A DNA stretch of 64,000 nt from Chryseolinea sp. H1M3-3. Its GTDB lineage: Bacteria > Bacteroidota > Bacteroidia > Cytophagales > Cyclobacteriaceae. The stretch is from the NCBI RefSeq assembly GCF_029360725.1, contig NZ_JARKMY010000001.1, positions 744,001 to 808,000 on the forward strand, written 5' to 3'. The notes under the pieces were generated by a model. That model saw nothing but the letters and a program-made list of their open reading frames with translations, did no database searches and was not told the origin of the DNA. The position numbers were made by a program, and so were the translations under genes. Below are positions 1-10,810 of this stretch, piece after piece. Numbering within the stretch: the stretch's first letter is position 1; every line of letters begins with the position of its first letter.

Positions 1-143
1 TATTTTTCCTGTTTTGGGCCTATGACGAGACCGTTTTGAGAAGCGCTTAATTAATGTGCCATGTGTGTACCGCGCTATGCAGGAGTTAAACTTGTCAGAA
101 GTCCATATTTGTGATCGCAGCTTATTGATTGGACTTAAAAGCA

Positions 144-176
144 AAGAGGCCGCGGAGTTAAACTCCACGGCCTCTT
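144..176 (-). terminator. Hairpin terminator after the YfiR-like gene
   Basis: A near-perfect inverted repeat of about 16 bp per arm with one mismatch lies just past the stop of the minus-strand gene that ends at 196. Read on the minus strand, the GC-rich stem is followed by a short T-containing stretch (TTTGCTTTT). It probably ends the transcript of the YfiR-like gene. The 143 bases before it, to the window edge, show no gene I can support. Confidence 0.75.
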
Positions 177-195
177 AACTTAATATGGGTTTCTC

Positions 196-708
196 TTAGA
201 TTAAAATAGCCATTGAGGATAAAGCACCCGAAACCTTTAGATTCGAAGCTTCAATTGCTTTTTGGTTTAATTCAAACTTAAGCTTATTGTCTACGGTTTT
301 GAAGTTTATAGCGCTGCCTTTTTCAGCGAGGCCACTCTTATCAGTTATTACCAATGTTCCTTTTCCCTTTACCTTGGCATTTGCAGCGTCAAAGTCCCCG
401 CTCTTTGACTTATCTATATAGAGTACGTGGCAGTCCGTTACTTCGGCCACAGAATTGAATTTCTTTATAATATAAGTTTTGGAACCGCGCGGCTTACCTC
501 CGTACCATCCGTTCAGCGTATTGTAGATATCAGTATTTCCCACGACGCCAATAACAAATTCGCCAGAGGCCGCATGGTCTGGCCATTGAACGTACTTCGT
601 AAAATTGAAGACCATCATTGAATATACCTCATGGACAGGTCTTTCTTGTGAGAAAGCATTTCCGCTGATCAAGAGCGCGGCTACAATTAGTACTTTAATC
701 TTCTTCAT
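196..708 (-). CDS. YfiR-like (DUF4154) exported protein
   Basis: A 170-residue protein with a clear N-terminal signal peptide (KK, then a hydrophobic run ending near residue 20 at AFSQ). The pattern NFTKYVQWP, then FVIGVVGN, CHVLYI and LVITDKSGLAEKG, with a C-terminal segment predicted to end in ASNLKVSGAL, fits the DUF4154/YfiR family. YfiR in Pseudomonas is a periplasmic inhibitor of a diguanylate cyclase, but Bacteroidota members usually stand near two-component or TonB genes and their role is unknown. It lies downstream of the M42 peptidase gene with a 109-bp gap, so it may have its own promoter. The family call is firm; the role is open. Confidence 0.85.
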   Translation of the reverse strand: MKKIKVLIVAALLISGNAFSQERPVHEVYSMMVFNFTKYVQWPDHAASGEFVIGVVGNTDIYNTLNGWYGGKPRGSKTYIIKKFNSVAEVTDCHVLYIDKSKSGDFDAANAKVKGKGTLVITDKSGLAEKGSAINFKTVDNKLKFELNQKAIEASNLKVSGALSSMAILI

Positions 709-817
709 AAGTTAAACTGGTATTGGTTTTAGTTTTTTGAACCGCAACACCCTCCGCAACTATCATGCGAAGGTTGTTGCGCCACACCAATTTTAGGGAT
801 AAAACAATGTCCGGTTT

Positions 818-1888
818 CTATTTTAAGTAGCGGAAATCATGACCCGATTTTAGTTGAAGAACGAACTCGTACATCAGGTTAATGACGTTCTCAACATCCT
901 CTTTATGAACCATTTCCACGGTAGTATGCATATATTTCAGCGGCAAGGAAATGAGGGCAGAAGCCACCCCCTCGGACGAATAAGCGAAAGAATCTGTATC
1001 GGTTCCGGTAGACCTTGAAACCGCTTGTCGTTGGAAAGGAATTTTCCTTTTTTGGGCCGTTTCAATTACCATTTTGAGAACGTTGGTCTGTACTGCAGGG
1101 CCATAACATAGCACAGGTCCTGCACCACTTTTTAAATTACCGCTTTCCTTTTTATTATACATAGGAGATTGTGTGTCGTGTGTAACGTCCGTGCATATCG
1201 CTACGTCCGGTTTGATTCTACGTGAAATCATTTCGGCGCCCCGAAGTCCGATTTCTTCCTGCACAGCATTCACGACATAAAGTGCAAAAGGCAATTTCTT
1301 TTTGTTCTCGCTTAATCTACGGGCTACTTCCGCAATCATGAAGCCTCCCATTCGATTATCCAAGGCACGACCAACAAGCCACTTATTGTTCATTTCCATG
1401 AGCTCGTCCTCGAATGTGATAACACAGCCAACGTGCACACCCATGGCGTCCACCTCTTTTTTGGACTCCGCTCCAATGTCGATAAAGATATTCTTAAGTG
1501 TTGGAGGTTCTTCACGGGCTGCGTCACGCACGTGAATTGCGGGCCAACCAAATACACCCTTTACGATTCCTTTATCGGTGTGAATATTAACTCTTTTCGA
1601 AGGTGCTATTTGGTGATCTGATCCGCCATTTCTGCGAACATAGATGTAGCCTTCCTCAGTGATATAGTTTACAAACCAGGATATCTCATCGGCGTGTGCT
1701 TCAATTACAACTTTATACGAAGCCTTTGGATTGATGATTCCAACAACCGACCCATATACATCCACGATGTGTTGGTTGATGTAAGGCTTAATATAATCTA
1801 ACCATATTTTTTGGCCAGACGACTCAAAACCTGTCGGAGAAGCATTATTTAAGTACTCGTAAAGAAATTGTTTGCTTTTTTTATCCAT
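818..1888 (-). CDS. M42 family metallo-aminopeptidase
   Basis: A 356-residue protein of usual length for M42 peptidases (glutamyl aminopeptidase / FrvX / CelM group). Metal-ligand signatures are visible: EAHADE near residue 63, RALDNRMGG with the bridging Asp, the catalytic pair in VQEEIGLRGA, an Asp in CTDVTHD and a late His in KYMHTTVEMVHKED. These enzymes are cytoplasmic di-zinc exopeptidases that form large tetrahedral assemblies and trim peptides. There is no signal peptide. The gene follows the carboxylase beta-chain gene by 14 bp on the same strand and is probably co-transcribed with it. Old annotations call such proteins endoglucanase; the peptidase call is preferred. Confidence 0.93.
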   Translation of the reverse strand: MDKKSKQFLYEYLNNASPTGFESSGQKIWLDYIKPYINQHIVDVYGSVVGIINPKASYKVVIEAHADEISWFVNYITEEGYIYVRRNGGSDHQIAPSKRVNIHTDKGIVKGVFGWPAIHVRDAAREEPPTLKNIFIDIGAESKKEVDAMGVHVGCVITFEDELMEMNNKWLVGRALDNRMGGFMIAEVARRLSENKKKLPFALYVVNAVQEEIGLRGAEMISRRIKPDVAICTDVTHDTQSPMYNKKESGNLKSGAGPVLCYGPAVQTNVLKMVIETAQKRKIPFQRQAVSRSTGTDTDSFAYSSEGVASALISLPLKYMHTTVEMVHKEDVENVINLMYEFVLQLKSGHDFRYLK

Positions 1889-1902
1889 AAATAATCGATT
1901 GT

Positions 1903-3477
1903 TTATAAGGGAATATTTCCGTGTTTTTTCCTGGGCAATTTAGCGACTTTATTTTCGAGCATCTTAAAGGCCCGGATAAGTTTCTGTCGCGTTTCATCAG
2001 GATAGATCACCTCATCGATGTATCCGCGATGTGCAGCGCGATAAGGATTCGCGAATTTTCGTGTGTACTCATCAACTTTTTCGTTCAATTTCTCAGAAGG
2101 GTTAGCCGCTTCCGAAATTTCTTTTTTGAAAATAATTTCCGCAGCGCCCTTTGCTCCCATAACAGCAATTTCCGCTGAAGGCCACGCATAGTTCAAGTCT
2201 GCTCCAATGTGTTTCGAGTTCATCACATCATATGCCCCCCCATAAGCTTTCCTCGTGATCACTGTGACGCGGGGTACAGTCGCTTCCGAAAATGCAAATA
2301 GCAGTTTGGCACCATTTGTAATAATCGCATTCCACTCCTGATCGGTGCCGGGCAAAAATCCCGGTACATCTTCTAGTACCAATAATGGAATGTTGAAGCA
2401 GTCACAAAACCTTACGAAGCGAGCGCCTTTTACGCTGGAGTGAATATCCAATACGCCTGCAAGAGAGGCCGGCTGATTCCCCACGACACCGATGCTTCTT
2501 CCACCGAGTCGCGCAAAACCAACTACAATATTTTCAGCAAAATTCTTATGGACCTCAAAAAAACTTCCGGCATCTACAACTTCACTGATTACATCCCGCA
2601 TATCATACGGCTGATTCGGGTTGGCAGGTATGATATCATTTAGCGCAGGTCTTAACTCATCCTCGTTAGAAGCGTACGATAATGGGGGAGCATCGTCTTC
2701 ACAGTTTTGTGGGATGTAACTGAGTAATGTTTTGATTTGCTTTATGCATTCAACTTCATTCGCACAAGCAAAGTGAGTCACCCCACTTTTGGTGCTATGG
2801 GCTAGCGCTCCTCCAAGTTCTTCTGCTGTAACATTTTCATGTGTTACAGTTTTTACAACGTTTGGACCAGTCACAAACATAAAAGATGTTTGTTCTACCA
2901 TAAAAATAAAATCCGTTATCGCAGGCGAATAAACCGCGCCACCCGCACAGGGTCCCATGATTGCAGAAATTTGAGGAATGACGCCTGACGCTAATGTGTT
3001 CCTGTAAAAAATATCCGCATATCCACCCAGTGACAAAACACCTTCTTGGATCCGCGCTCCACCAGAATCATTGAGCCCAATTAAAGGCGCACCATTCTGC
3101 ATGGCAAGCTCCATGATTTTAACGATTTTTTCTGCATGGGTCTCAGAAAGTGATCCGCCAAAAACTGTAAAGTCCTGTGAAAATATATAAACCAGCCTGC
3201 CATTAACAGTACCATACCCGGTAACTACGCCGTCGCCTAAATAGTATTCTTTTTCTAATCCAAAATCTTTGCAACGATGCATTACAAATTTTCCAAGTTC
3301 TTCAAAGGATCCTTCATCCAGCAAAAGATGAACACGTTCTCTTGCTGTCAGTTTTCCTTTTTTGTGCTGTTGTTCAATTCTATTTTCTCCTCCACCCAAC
3401 AAGGATTCATCATTCTTTTTCTCCAATTCCTCAAATTTGGATTGTAGTATCTGATCTTTAGAAGTTCGTTTGTTCAT
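1903..3477 (-). CDS. pccB: Acyl-CoA carboxylase beta subunit (propionyl-CoA carboxylase type)
   Basis: A 524-residue carboxyltransferase of the PccB/AccD5 type, full length for the family. It shows the N-terminal crotonase-like half with [14 protein letters not shown] and the acyl-CoA and biotin pocket region [12 protein letters not shown]. The C-terminal half has [10 protein letters not shown] and the [12 protein letters not shown] segment. It would transfer carboxyl groups from biotin-carrier protein to propionyl-CoA or acetyl-CoA. The biotin carboxylase/BCCP partner is not in the window. The M42 peptidase gene follows closely. The substrate cannot be fixed from the sequence, so the symbol is a family-level guess. 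Confidence 0.9.
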   Translation of the reverse strand: MNKRTSKDQILQSKFEELEKKNDESLLGGGENRIEQQHKKGKLTARERVHLLLDEGSFEELGKFVMHRCKDFGLEKEYYLGDGVVTGYGTVNGRLVYIFSQDFTVFGGSLSETHAEKIVKIMELAMQNGAPLIGLNDSGGARIQEGVLSLGGYADIFYRNTLASGVIPQISAIMGPCAGGAVYSPAITDFIFMVEQTSFMFVTGPNVVKTVTHENVTAEELGGALAHSTKSGVTHFACANEVECIKQIKTLLSYIPQNCEDDAPPLSYASNEDELRPALNDIIPANPNQPYDMRDVISEVVDAGSFFEVHKNFAENIVVGFARLGGRSIGVVGNQPASLAGVLDIHSSVKGARFVRFCDCFNIPLLVLEDVPGFLPGTDQEWNAIITNGAKLLFAFSEATVPRVTVITRKAYGGAYDVMNSKHIGADLNYAWPSAEIAVMGAKGAAEIIFKKEISEAANPSEKLNEKVDEYTRKFANPYRAAHRGYIDEVIYPDETRQKLIRAFKMLENKVAKLPRKKHGNIPL

Positions 3478-3592
3478 GCCCTCGTTATTTGATGGATAAA
3501 TATAATCGAAAACCGATTCTAAGTAAGACTAACGTGAAGAAGGTGCAGACTTGGCACAGTTTCCAAAATTTGTAACTTGAACGCCCTATAAG

Positions 3593-4543
3593 ATGAATAA
3601 GAAAATTGCAATAATCGACATGGGAACAAATACCTTTCACTTACTCTTAGCGGTGGAAGGCGAAACCGGTCAGTATATAATTGTTCATCGAGAGAGAATA
3701 GCGGTGAAGATTGGCAAAGGAGGGATTAACGAGGGTTATATCACTCTTGAGGGTATTGAGAGAGCGCTCGTTGCCATGCAGCATTTCAAGTCGGAGATTG
3801 ATCGGCAAGGTGTAACTAATGTTTATGCTTTTGGGACAAGTGCATTACGCAATGCAAAAAATTCCGCAGACGTACTTGACAAGATAAAATTGAAGACGGG
3901 TATTCAGGCGGCCGTAATTTCGGGCGATATGGAAGCGGAATTGATTTATCACGGTGTCAAATATTCCCTTGACATGAGCAATGAACCTTCGTTAATAGTT
4001 GATATTGGCGGAGGAAGTGTCGAGTGCATCTTGGGAAATGATACAGAGATTTTTTGGAAAGAAAGTTTTGAAATTGGAGCACAAAGGTTACTTGAAAAAT
4101 TTCATAAAAATGACCCGATCACGATTCAAGAAATTCAAAATCTCAATGACCATTTTGAAACTAAGCTGGGCCCATTAATTAGTGCATTACAAAGACATCC
4201 AACACGTGTCCTCATAGGAGCCTCTGGAGCCTTTGATACGTTCAGTGATATGTATTGTTATAAAAACGACATAACTAAACATGAGGAGCAACCTGAAACT
4301 CCTTTAACATTGGAAGGCTTTTACGAAATCCATAAAGAACTGACACGTAAAAACCGCGAAGAACGCTTGAGTATTCCAGGTATGATAGAAATGCGTGTGG
4401 ACATGATTGTTGTGGCGTGTTGTCTGGTTCATTACATACTTTCCAAGCACCCAATCGATCGGCTCCGCGTTTCATCTTATTCCCTTAAAGAGGGTGTTTT
4501 AGCAGCACTGATATCTCCTCAACCTTCTATCAAAATTCTCTAA
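3593..4543 (+). CDS. Ppx/GppA family phosphatase (exopolyphosphatase-like)
   Basis: A 316-residue protein with the ASKHA-fold phosphate-1 motif AIIDMGTNTFHLLLA at the very N-terminus, FGTSALRNAKN near residue 82 and the second nucleotide/phosphate motif VDIGGGSVECILG near residue 138. The length fits a single Ppx/GppA catalytic module without the C-terminal HD domain of E. coli Ppx. Members cleave polyphosphate or pppGpp in the cytoplasm; which one applies here is unclear. The gene is divergent from the carboxylase gene across 115 bp. A weak promoter-like TTG-19-TAACTTGA pair ends only about 14 bp before the ATG. Confidence 0.9.
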   Translation: MNKKIAIIDMGTNTFHLLLAVEGETGQYIIVHRERIAVKIGKGGINEGYITLEGIERALVAMQHFKSEIDRQGVTNVYAFGTSALRNAKNSADVLDKIKLKTGIQAAVISGDMEAELIYHGVKYSLDMSNEPSLIVDIGGGSVECILGNDTEIFWKESFEIGAQRLLEKFHKNDPITIQEIQNLNDHFETKLGPLISALQRHPTRVLIGASGAFDTFSDMYCYKNDITKHEEQPETPLTLEGFYEIHKELTRKNREERLSIPGMIEMRVDMIVVACCLVHYILSKHPIDRLRVSSYSLKEGVLAALISPQPSIKIL

Positions 4544-4608
4544 GTTTTCTTTCTCTGCGGCTTGCGTCCGGAAGGCTCAACAATCAATTGATTTGTATCT
4601 TTGGAGCT

Positions 4609-5688
4609 ATGACTGATCCAATTTACAAATACCAATACCTGCGAGATTTTGCTTTATCAGTTTTTGAAAAGATAGGGTGCCCGTTGCAACAAGCTATCTT
4701 AGCCACAGAAGTACTTTTAAAGGCAGATTTACGAGGCATCGACTCGCATGGAATTGCACGGCTCTCAGGTTACGTCAGACTTTGGAACAAGAAGCGCGTG
4801 AATAGTACACCACAGGTTCGGATTGTGCACGAGACGCCTAGCACAGCCGTGGTAGATGGCGATAGTGGCTTAGGTCTGGTAGTTGCTCCCGCTGCAATGA
4901 ATATTGCCATCAAAAAAGCAAAGCAAGCAGGTACGGGGTGGGTAGCAGTAAAAAACTCAAATCATTTTGGAATAGCAGGTTATCATGCCATGATGGCTTT
5001 AGAACATGATATGATTGGCATGGCAATGACGAATGCCAGTCCTTTGGTAGCTCCGACATTTTCTATCGAAAGATTGTTGGGAACAAATCCAATTGCCGTT
5101 GCCATTCCGGCAGATAAGCAACCTGCATTTGTAGCGGACTTTGCCACCACCACGGCGGCAAATGGAAAATTGGAAATTCTGCAACGCAAAAATCTTGCGG
5201 CACCTGTCGGCTGGGTACAAACAAAAGATGGAAAACCATCTACAGATCCCAATGAAACTAAGAGTGGAGGTGCCCTTATTCCCTTAGGAAGTGATCGTGA
5301 GCATGGTAGCCATAAAGGTTTTTGTTTAGGCGCCTGGGTAGATATTTTTTCAGCGGTATTATCAGGAGCAAATTACGGTCCTTGGGTCCCGCCCTTCGTT
5401 GCTTTTCTTGAACCTCCGAATGATCCGGTGGGCGAAGGGATCGGACATTTCGTGGGGGCCATGCGCGTGGACGCTTTTCGTCCGGCGAAGGAGTTTAAAA
5501 GTCACATGGACAATTGGATCTCCCGATTCAGAACGGCGAAGACCATTGAGGGCGAGGATCATTTGATTATCCCTGGGGATCCAGAGCGTGAAATGGAAGA
5601 AGAAAGGTTGCAGCTTGGTATTCCGGTTAATCCAAAAGTTGTTGAGGATTTAAAGGAACTGGCCGCGAGTTTTAGTTTGAAATTCTAA
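4609..5688 (+). CDS. Ldh-family (malate/L-lactate type 2) NAD(P)-dependent dehydrogenase
   Basis: About 359 residues from the ATG at 4609. An in-frame TTG seven codons earlier is possible but less likely, because GGAG lies just before the ATG. Family motifs are LRGIDSHGIARL near residue 42, the catalytic-His segment NSNHFGIAGYHAM near residue 117 and the GTNPIA loop. This is the LDH2/MDH2 family (YlbC, ComC, YiaK relatives), which is distinct from classical lactate dehydrogenase and reduces 2-oxo acids with NADH or NADPH. The gene converges on the beta-barrel gene, and the two stop codons share the four bases CTAA. Confidence 0.9.
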   Translation: MTDPIYKYQYLRDFALSVFEKIGCPLQQAILATEVLLKADLRGIDSHGIARLSGYVRLWNKKRVNSTPQVRIVHETPSTAVVDGDSGLGLVVAPAAMNIAIKKAKQAGTGWVAVKNSNHFGIAGYHAMMALEHDMIGMAMTNASPLVAPTFSIERLLGTNPIAVAIPADKQPAFVADFATTTAANGKLEILQRKNLAAPVGWVQTKDGKPSTDPNETKSGGALIPLGSDREHGSHKGFCLGAWVDIFSAVLSGANYGPWVPPFVAFLEPPNDPVGEGIGHFVGAMRVDAFRPAKEFKSHMDNWISRFRTAKTIEGEDHLIIPGDPEREMEEERLQLGIPVNPKVVEDLKELAASFSLKF

Positions 5689-6248
5689 AAGCCAAGGTTA
5701 CCAATATTGATACCGGCTCGAATGATCAAAGGGCTGTCATATGGTGAATACCCTCTTTGAGAAGCGGTGTAGGAGAAGTTATAAAGGGCCATAATATATA
5801 ATGAAAGCTTCTGCCCTATTGGCTGAACAAAACCGCCACCTGCTAAAAAGCTATTGAAATCTCTCCGAAATGTTTCTCTTGATGTAATTGGATATTCATA
5901 ATTCAGGTATTCGTATTCTGTTTGAATAAAAATATTCTTGTAGACGGTGAACCTTAAAAAAGGATTGATCCCGTAGTCATTTAACTTTATAGAAGGGCGT
6001 ACTATTTTATAATTCGTATATCGATAGGTAAATCCTGTACCCGCAATAAGTTTAGCAGTAACCCGGTAACCGATCATGGGAGATACCGACACGAAATCCT
6101 GAACGTTGCCAAATGAAAGACCAAATCCCCCACCGGTAACGATTCTTTCTTTAAATGGAACATCCTTCAAGCTATTGGCTTCACCTTGGCCAAAGCCTGT
6201 GATACAGCACAATAAGCAGAGCAGAAAAAACCCAATGCGAAACATCAT
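5685..6248 (-). CDS. Small outer-membrane beta-barrel protein, function unknown
   Basis: A 187-residue protein with a signal peptide (about 20 residues, ending near ITGFGQG). It contains alternating aromatic and polar strands such as LIAGTGFTYRYTNY, FIQTEYEYLNYEYPI and LYIMALYNFSYTA, and ends in phenylalanine, as expected for an outer-membrane barrel. The length suggests an eight-stranded barrel like the OmpA N-domain or OmpX type. It is just downstream of the FtsB-like gene (3-bp gap), so the two are probably one transcript. No specific family was recognised. There is no terminator between it and the convergent Ldh-family gene. Confidence 0.75.
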   Translation of the reverse strand: MMFRIGFFLLCLLCCITGFGQGEANSLKDVPFKERIVTGGGFGLSFGNVQDFVSVSPMIGYRVTAKLIAGTGFTYRYTNYKIVRPSIKLNDYGINPFLRFTVYKNIFIQTEYEYLNYEYPITSRETFRRDFNSFLAGGGFVQPIGQKLSLYIMALYNFSYTASQRGYSPYDSPLIIRAGINIGNLGF

Positions 6249-6251
6249 ATG

Positions 6252-6542
6252 CTATTTTTCAACGACGATATAGATATCCTCTTTTTCTTTTTTCATCAGG
6301 TATTTCTCCCGGGCAAATTTTTCCAACGATTCATTATCACCAAATAATTCATCGTGATCTTTCTCCACTTCTTTTATCTTATCCTGATAGTATTCCTTTT
6401 CATTTTCCAAAGCGTTCAGCTTCGAACTCAATTGGAATCTGGCAATAAGATTGTTGGAGTCCAACAAGAGCATCCACATCAGGAATATCACGATGGAAAC
6501 AACATAAAAGTTACGGACAGGCTTGGGCAGTTTTTTCAGCAT
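6252..6542 (-). CDS. FtsB/DivIC-like septum formation protein
   Basis: A 96-residue protein with a short basic N-terminus, one transmembrane helix (about residues 11-29, VVSIVIFLMWMLLL) and a coiled coil (about 35-75, rich in LENEKEYYQDKIKEVEK). The C-terminal segment FAREKYLMKKEKEDIYIV is typical of FtsB/DivIC. These bitopic proteins bridge FtsL and FtsQ in the division complex with most of their mass outside the cytoplasm. The gene lies downstream of eno across a 138-bp gap that holds the eno terminator. Eno-FtsB adjacency is common in bacteria and supports the call. Confidence 0.88.
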   Translation of the reverse strand: MLKKLPKPVRNFYVVSIVIFLMWMLLLDSNNLIARFQLSSKLNALENEKEYYQDKIKEVEKDHDELFGDNESLEKFAREKYLMKKEKEDIYIVVEK

Positions 6543-6637
6543 AAGTTCAAAAAGTGATACTAAGATATAAAAAAACCAGAAGCACCACTGTAACCCGATT
6601 AGTTTTAGAAATACTGACTTGATTAGAAACGAAAAAA

Positions 6638-6658
6638 GCCAGAGCGTGTTGCTCTGGC
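6638..6658 (-). terminator. eno: Terminator of enolase transcript
   Basis: On the minus strand GCCAGAGC pairs with GCTCTGGC across a 5-base loop and is followed by TTTTTTC. It lies 23 bp after the enolase stop and is a classical rho-independent terminator. Confidence 0.9.
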
Positions 6659-6680
6659 CTTATTAAATACGTTTTTAGTT

Positions 6681-7964
<1,284 letters not shown>

Positions 7965-7985
7965 TTATTTATGGATTGTTAAAGG

Positions 7986-9104
7986 TTAGTTAGTTACTTT
8001 TTGCCGATCGCGCACTTCAGCCCGTATCATATCCAAGAACTGATCGAAGAGATATCGGGAATCATGAGGTCCGGGTGAAGCTTCAGGGTGATATTGAACC
8101 GAAAAAGCGTTCTTACCCTTTACCCGAATGCCCATAATCGTATTGTCATTTAAATGAACATGCGTTACTTCAACGTTCGGGTTGTTTGCAATGTCTTTTT
8201 CACTTACTGCAAAGCCATGATTTTGAGAGGTCATCTCTCCGCGTCCCGTCAAAATATTTTTCACCGGGTGGTTCAACCCTCGGTGGCCATGATGCATTTT
8301 ATATGTTGAAATGTCGTTAGAGAGTGCAAGCAACTGATGCCCTAGACAAATTCCGAATACCGGTTTGGTCTCTACAGCTTTCTTCACGGTGTTAATTGCG
8401 TAACCCATGGTTGATGGATCGCCAGGACCATTGGAAATAAAATATCCGTCGGGTTCCCACGCAGCCATTTCATCGAAAGATGTTTTGGCTGGAAAAACCT
8501 TGCAATAACATCCCCGGCTGGCTAGGTTCTCGATAATGCTTTTCTTAATACCAAGATCCAATACTGCAACCTTAATGGATGCATTTGGATCGCCAACAAA
8601 ATAGGCTTCCCTGGTAGTAACTTTAGAGGAGAGCTCAAGTCCTTCCATTGAAGGCACTTTCTTTATTTCTTCCTTGAGCTGTTCAGGAGAAAGTTCGGAG
8701 GAAATGATGGCATTCATTGCACCCTTACTCCGAATGTATCGAACCAGCATCCGTGTATCAACATTTGATATTCCGACAACACCTGTACGTTCCAGATATT
8801 GCTGCAGGCTTTCTTTTCCGGACTTACGGCTAAATTCCTGTGCAAAATCGTTCACCACCAATCCAGCAATTTTGGGTTTGTCTGACTCTTGTTCCTCATC
8901 TAACGCACCATAATTACCAATATGAGCGGTCGTATTAACAATGATCTGTCCATAGTATGAAGGATCAGTATAGATCTCCTGGTATCCCGTCATACCCGTA
9001 TTGAAACATATTTCACCGCCCGAAGTACCGATTTTCCCAATAGCGATCCCTTCAATCAGGAAACCATCTTCTAACAGTAGGTAAGCTTTTTTATGCATAA
9101 TCAT
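7986..9104 (-). CDS. carA: Carbamoyl-phosphate synthase small (glutaminase) subunit
   Basis: A 372-residue CarA. The N-terminal small-subunit domain starts KAYLLLEDG, with CFNTGMTGYQEI and SDPSYYGQI-like segments. The C-terminal class I amidotransferase domain carries the nucleophile in FGICLGHQLLAL and the His-Glu pair in QYHPEASPGPHDS. It hydrolyses glutamine and passes ammonia to CarB for arginine and pyrimidine synthesis; carB is not in the window. The first ATG is used, and a second lies two codons later. The position between rplQ and eno is familiar in Cytophagales. Confidence 0.97.
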   Translation of the reverse strand: MIMHKKAYLLLEDGFLIEGIAIGKIGTSGGEICFNTGMTGYQEIYTDPSYYGQIIVNTTAHIGNYGALDEEQESDKPKIAGLVVNDFAQEFSRKSGKESLQQYLERTGVVGISNVDTRMLVRYIRSKGAMNAIISSELSPEQLKEEIKKVPSMEGLELSSKVTTREAYFVGDPNASIKVAVLDLGIKKSIIENLASRGCYCKVFPAKTSFDEMAAWEPDGYFISNGPGDPSTMGYAINTVKKAVETKPVFGICLGHQLLALSNDISTYKMHHGHRGLNHPVKNILTGRGEMTSQNHGFAVSEKDIANNPNVEVTHVHLNDNTIMGIRVKGKNAFSVQYHPEASPGPHDSRYLFDQFLDMIRAEVRDRQKVTN

Positions 9105-9174
9105 TTTTAGTAATTCTTCGGGGTCGTAAAGTTACAGACGATTATAAATTATTCGTTATCGTTTGGTCATAAAA

Positions 9175-9202
9175 AAGGGATTGAACAATGTTCAATCCCT
9201 TT
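9175..9202 (-). terminator. Terminator of the S10-spc-alpha transcript
   Basis: On the minus strand AAAGGGATTGAAC pairs perfectly with GTTCAATCCCTTT across a 2-base turn, followed by a run of T. It lies 25 bp past the rplQ stop, between rplQ and carA, and should end the long ribosomal transcript. Confidence 0.9.
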
Positions 9203-9227
9203 ACCTGTATTATGATTTCTTCAAACA

Positions 9228-9791
9228 CTATTCTTTTGCCTTTTTAGGAGCGGCCTTCTTTGCCGGCGCTTTCTTTGCCGGTGCTTTGGCTTTCTTCTCA
9301 GCTTTTGGCTCACCTGTTGCTGGAGCTTCTGCAGTTGTTTCAGCCTCTTCGGTTTCGCCGGCTTTCTTTCCGCCTCTGCGGCTTCTGCGGGTCTTGGCTT
9401 TCTTAGCAACACCTTCCTTAGTGTACAAGGTATTGTAGTCCACCAATTCTATCAGGCACATTTCAGCATTGTCACCAACGCGAACGTCTCCTAATTTAAT
9501 GATGCGTGTGTAACCTCCTGGTCTATCCGAAATTTTAGAAGCTACTTCTCCAAAAAGTGTCTTAACGGACTCTTTATTTTGCAGGTAAGAAAATACGGTA
9601 CGTCTTGAGTGCGTTGTATCGTCTTTTGCCTTTGTAAGCAAAGGCTCCACATATTTTCTTAAAGCTTTGGCCTTCGCTACTGTGGTCGTAATTCTTTTAT
9701 TAAGAATAAGCGAGGAAGCCATGTTAGAGAGCAACGCGTGTCTATGCGCAGCTTTCCTTCCCAGGTGATTGACTTTCTTACCGTGTCTCAT
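9228..9791 (-). CDS. rplQ: Ribosomal protein L17 with long basic C-terminal tail
   Basis: 187 residues. The first ~120 are canonical L17 ([46 protein letters not shown]). From about residue 125 a low-complexity tail rich in Ala, Lys and Glu follows, with repeated [11 protein letters not shown]. Such tails are seen in L17 of Cytophagales and related groups. It is the last gene of the alpha operon, 6 bp after rpoA, and is followed by a terminator. Confidence 0.97.
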   Translation of the reverse strand: MRHGKKVNHLGRKAAHRHALLSNMASSLILNKRITTTVAKAKALRKYVEPLLTKAKDDTTHSRRTVFSYLQNKESVKTLFGEVASKISDRPGGYTRIIKLGDVRVGDNAEMCLIELVDYNTLYTKEGVAKKAKTRRSRRGGKKAGETEEAETTAEAPATGEPKAEKKAKAPAKKAPAKKAAPKKAKE

Positions 9792-9797
9792 GATTTC

Positions 9798-10787
9798 TTA
9801 GTCCTCATCAAGTTTGTACTTGGAAAGATCCATTCCGAAGGTCAGATTCTTTTCCGCTACCAATTGTTCTAATTCTGCCAGTGATTTTTTACCGAAATTT
9901 CTAAACTTCATCATATCAGAAATCTCGAGCTGAACCAGATCTCCTAGTGTTTTCACATCAGCGGCTTTCAAGCAGTTATATGCGCGAACTGAAAGATCAA
10001 GATCATGCAATGCGCTCTTTAATAACTTGCGCATGTGCAACATTTCTTCATCCACTTGCTCAACTTCGGCATCTTTACCGGTTTCTAATTCCATTGATTT
10101 GTCTGAGAACAATGCAAAGTGCTTAATCAAAATATAAGCAGCGCCTTCCAAAGCTTTCTCAGGATGGATAGAACCATCAGTCTCAATATCTACAACGAGT
10201 TTTTCGTAGTCAGTCTTTTGTTCAACGCGGGTATTCTCAACGCTATATTTCACATTCTTAATAGGTGTGAAGATGGCATCGATAGGAATAAATCCAAATA
10301 CTTGTTCAGATGGTTTGTTTTCCTCGGCAGGAAGATAACCCCGTCCCTTTTCTATCGTAAGTTCAATTTCAAAATGCGCTGACTCATCTAAATTACATAT
10401 TACATGTTCAGGGTTCAGAATTTCAAAAGCAGAAGTGAATTTAGCTACATCACCTGCTTTAAATTGTTTTTGTTTCTTTATGCTAACTGTGATTTTGCTA
10501 TCGAAATTGTCAGCAATCTTTCTGAATCGAACCATCTTCAGATTGAGAATTATTTCTGCTACATCTTCAACAACACCTTCAATGGTGGAGAATTCATGAA
10601 GGACGCCAGGGACTTTAATTCCTGTTATCGCATAACCTTCCAATGAAGAAAGCAGAATGCGTCTTAATGCATTACCAATGGTTACTCCGTATCCTTTTTC
10701 CAGAGGCTTAAACGTGAAAAGGCCGTGAAAATCATCTGCCTTTTCCATCGCTACCTTCTCTGGCATTTGAAATGCTAATATTGACAT
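9798..10787 (-). CDS. rpoA: RNA polymerase alpha subunit
   Basis: 329 residues, full length. The N-terminal assembly domain shows [14 protein letters not shown]-type sequence ([17 protein letters not shown]) near residue 35. The C-terminal domain (from about 250) has [23 protein letters not shown] and the helix-hairpin-helix [13 protein letters not shown] that contacts DNA and activators. It sits between rpsD and rplQ as in nearly all bacteria. Confidence 0.98.
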   Translation of the reverse strand: MSILAFQMPEKVAMEKADDFHGLFTFKPLEKGYGVTIGNALRRILLSSLEGYAITGIKVPGVLHEFSTIEGVVEDVAEIILNLKMVRFRKIADNFDSKITVSIKKQKQFKAGDVAKFTSAFEILNPEHVICNLDESAHFEIELTIEKGRGYLPAEENKPSEQVFGFIPIDAIFTPIKNVKYSVENTRVEQKTDYEKLVVDIETDGSIHPEKALEGAAYILIKHFALFSDKSMELETGKDAEVEQVDEEMLHMRKLLKSALHDLDLSVRAYNCLKAADVKTLGDLVQLEISDMMKFRNFGKKSLAELEQLVAEKNLTFGMDLSKYKLDED

Positions 10788-10810
10788 ATGGATGTTATTA
10801 ACTGTTAAAA

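Noticed and set aside
3551-3580. Promoter before the Ppx/GppA gene (TTG-N19-TAACTTGA)
   Set aside because: The spacing is right but the -7 box deviates and the start would be only a few bases before the ATG; mentioned only in the gene entry.
9221-9412. Lys/Arg/Pro-rich frame overlapping the L17 tail
   Set aside because: It is the shifted reading of the low-complexity AAG/GCC-type codons of the L17 tail.
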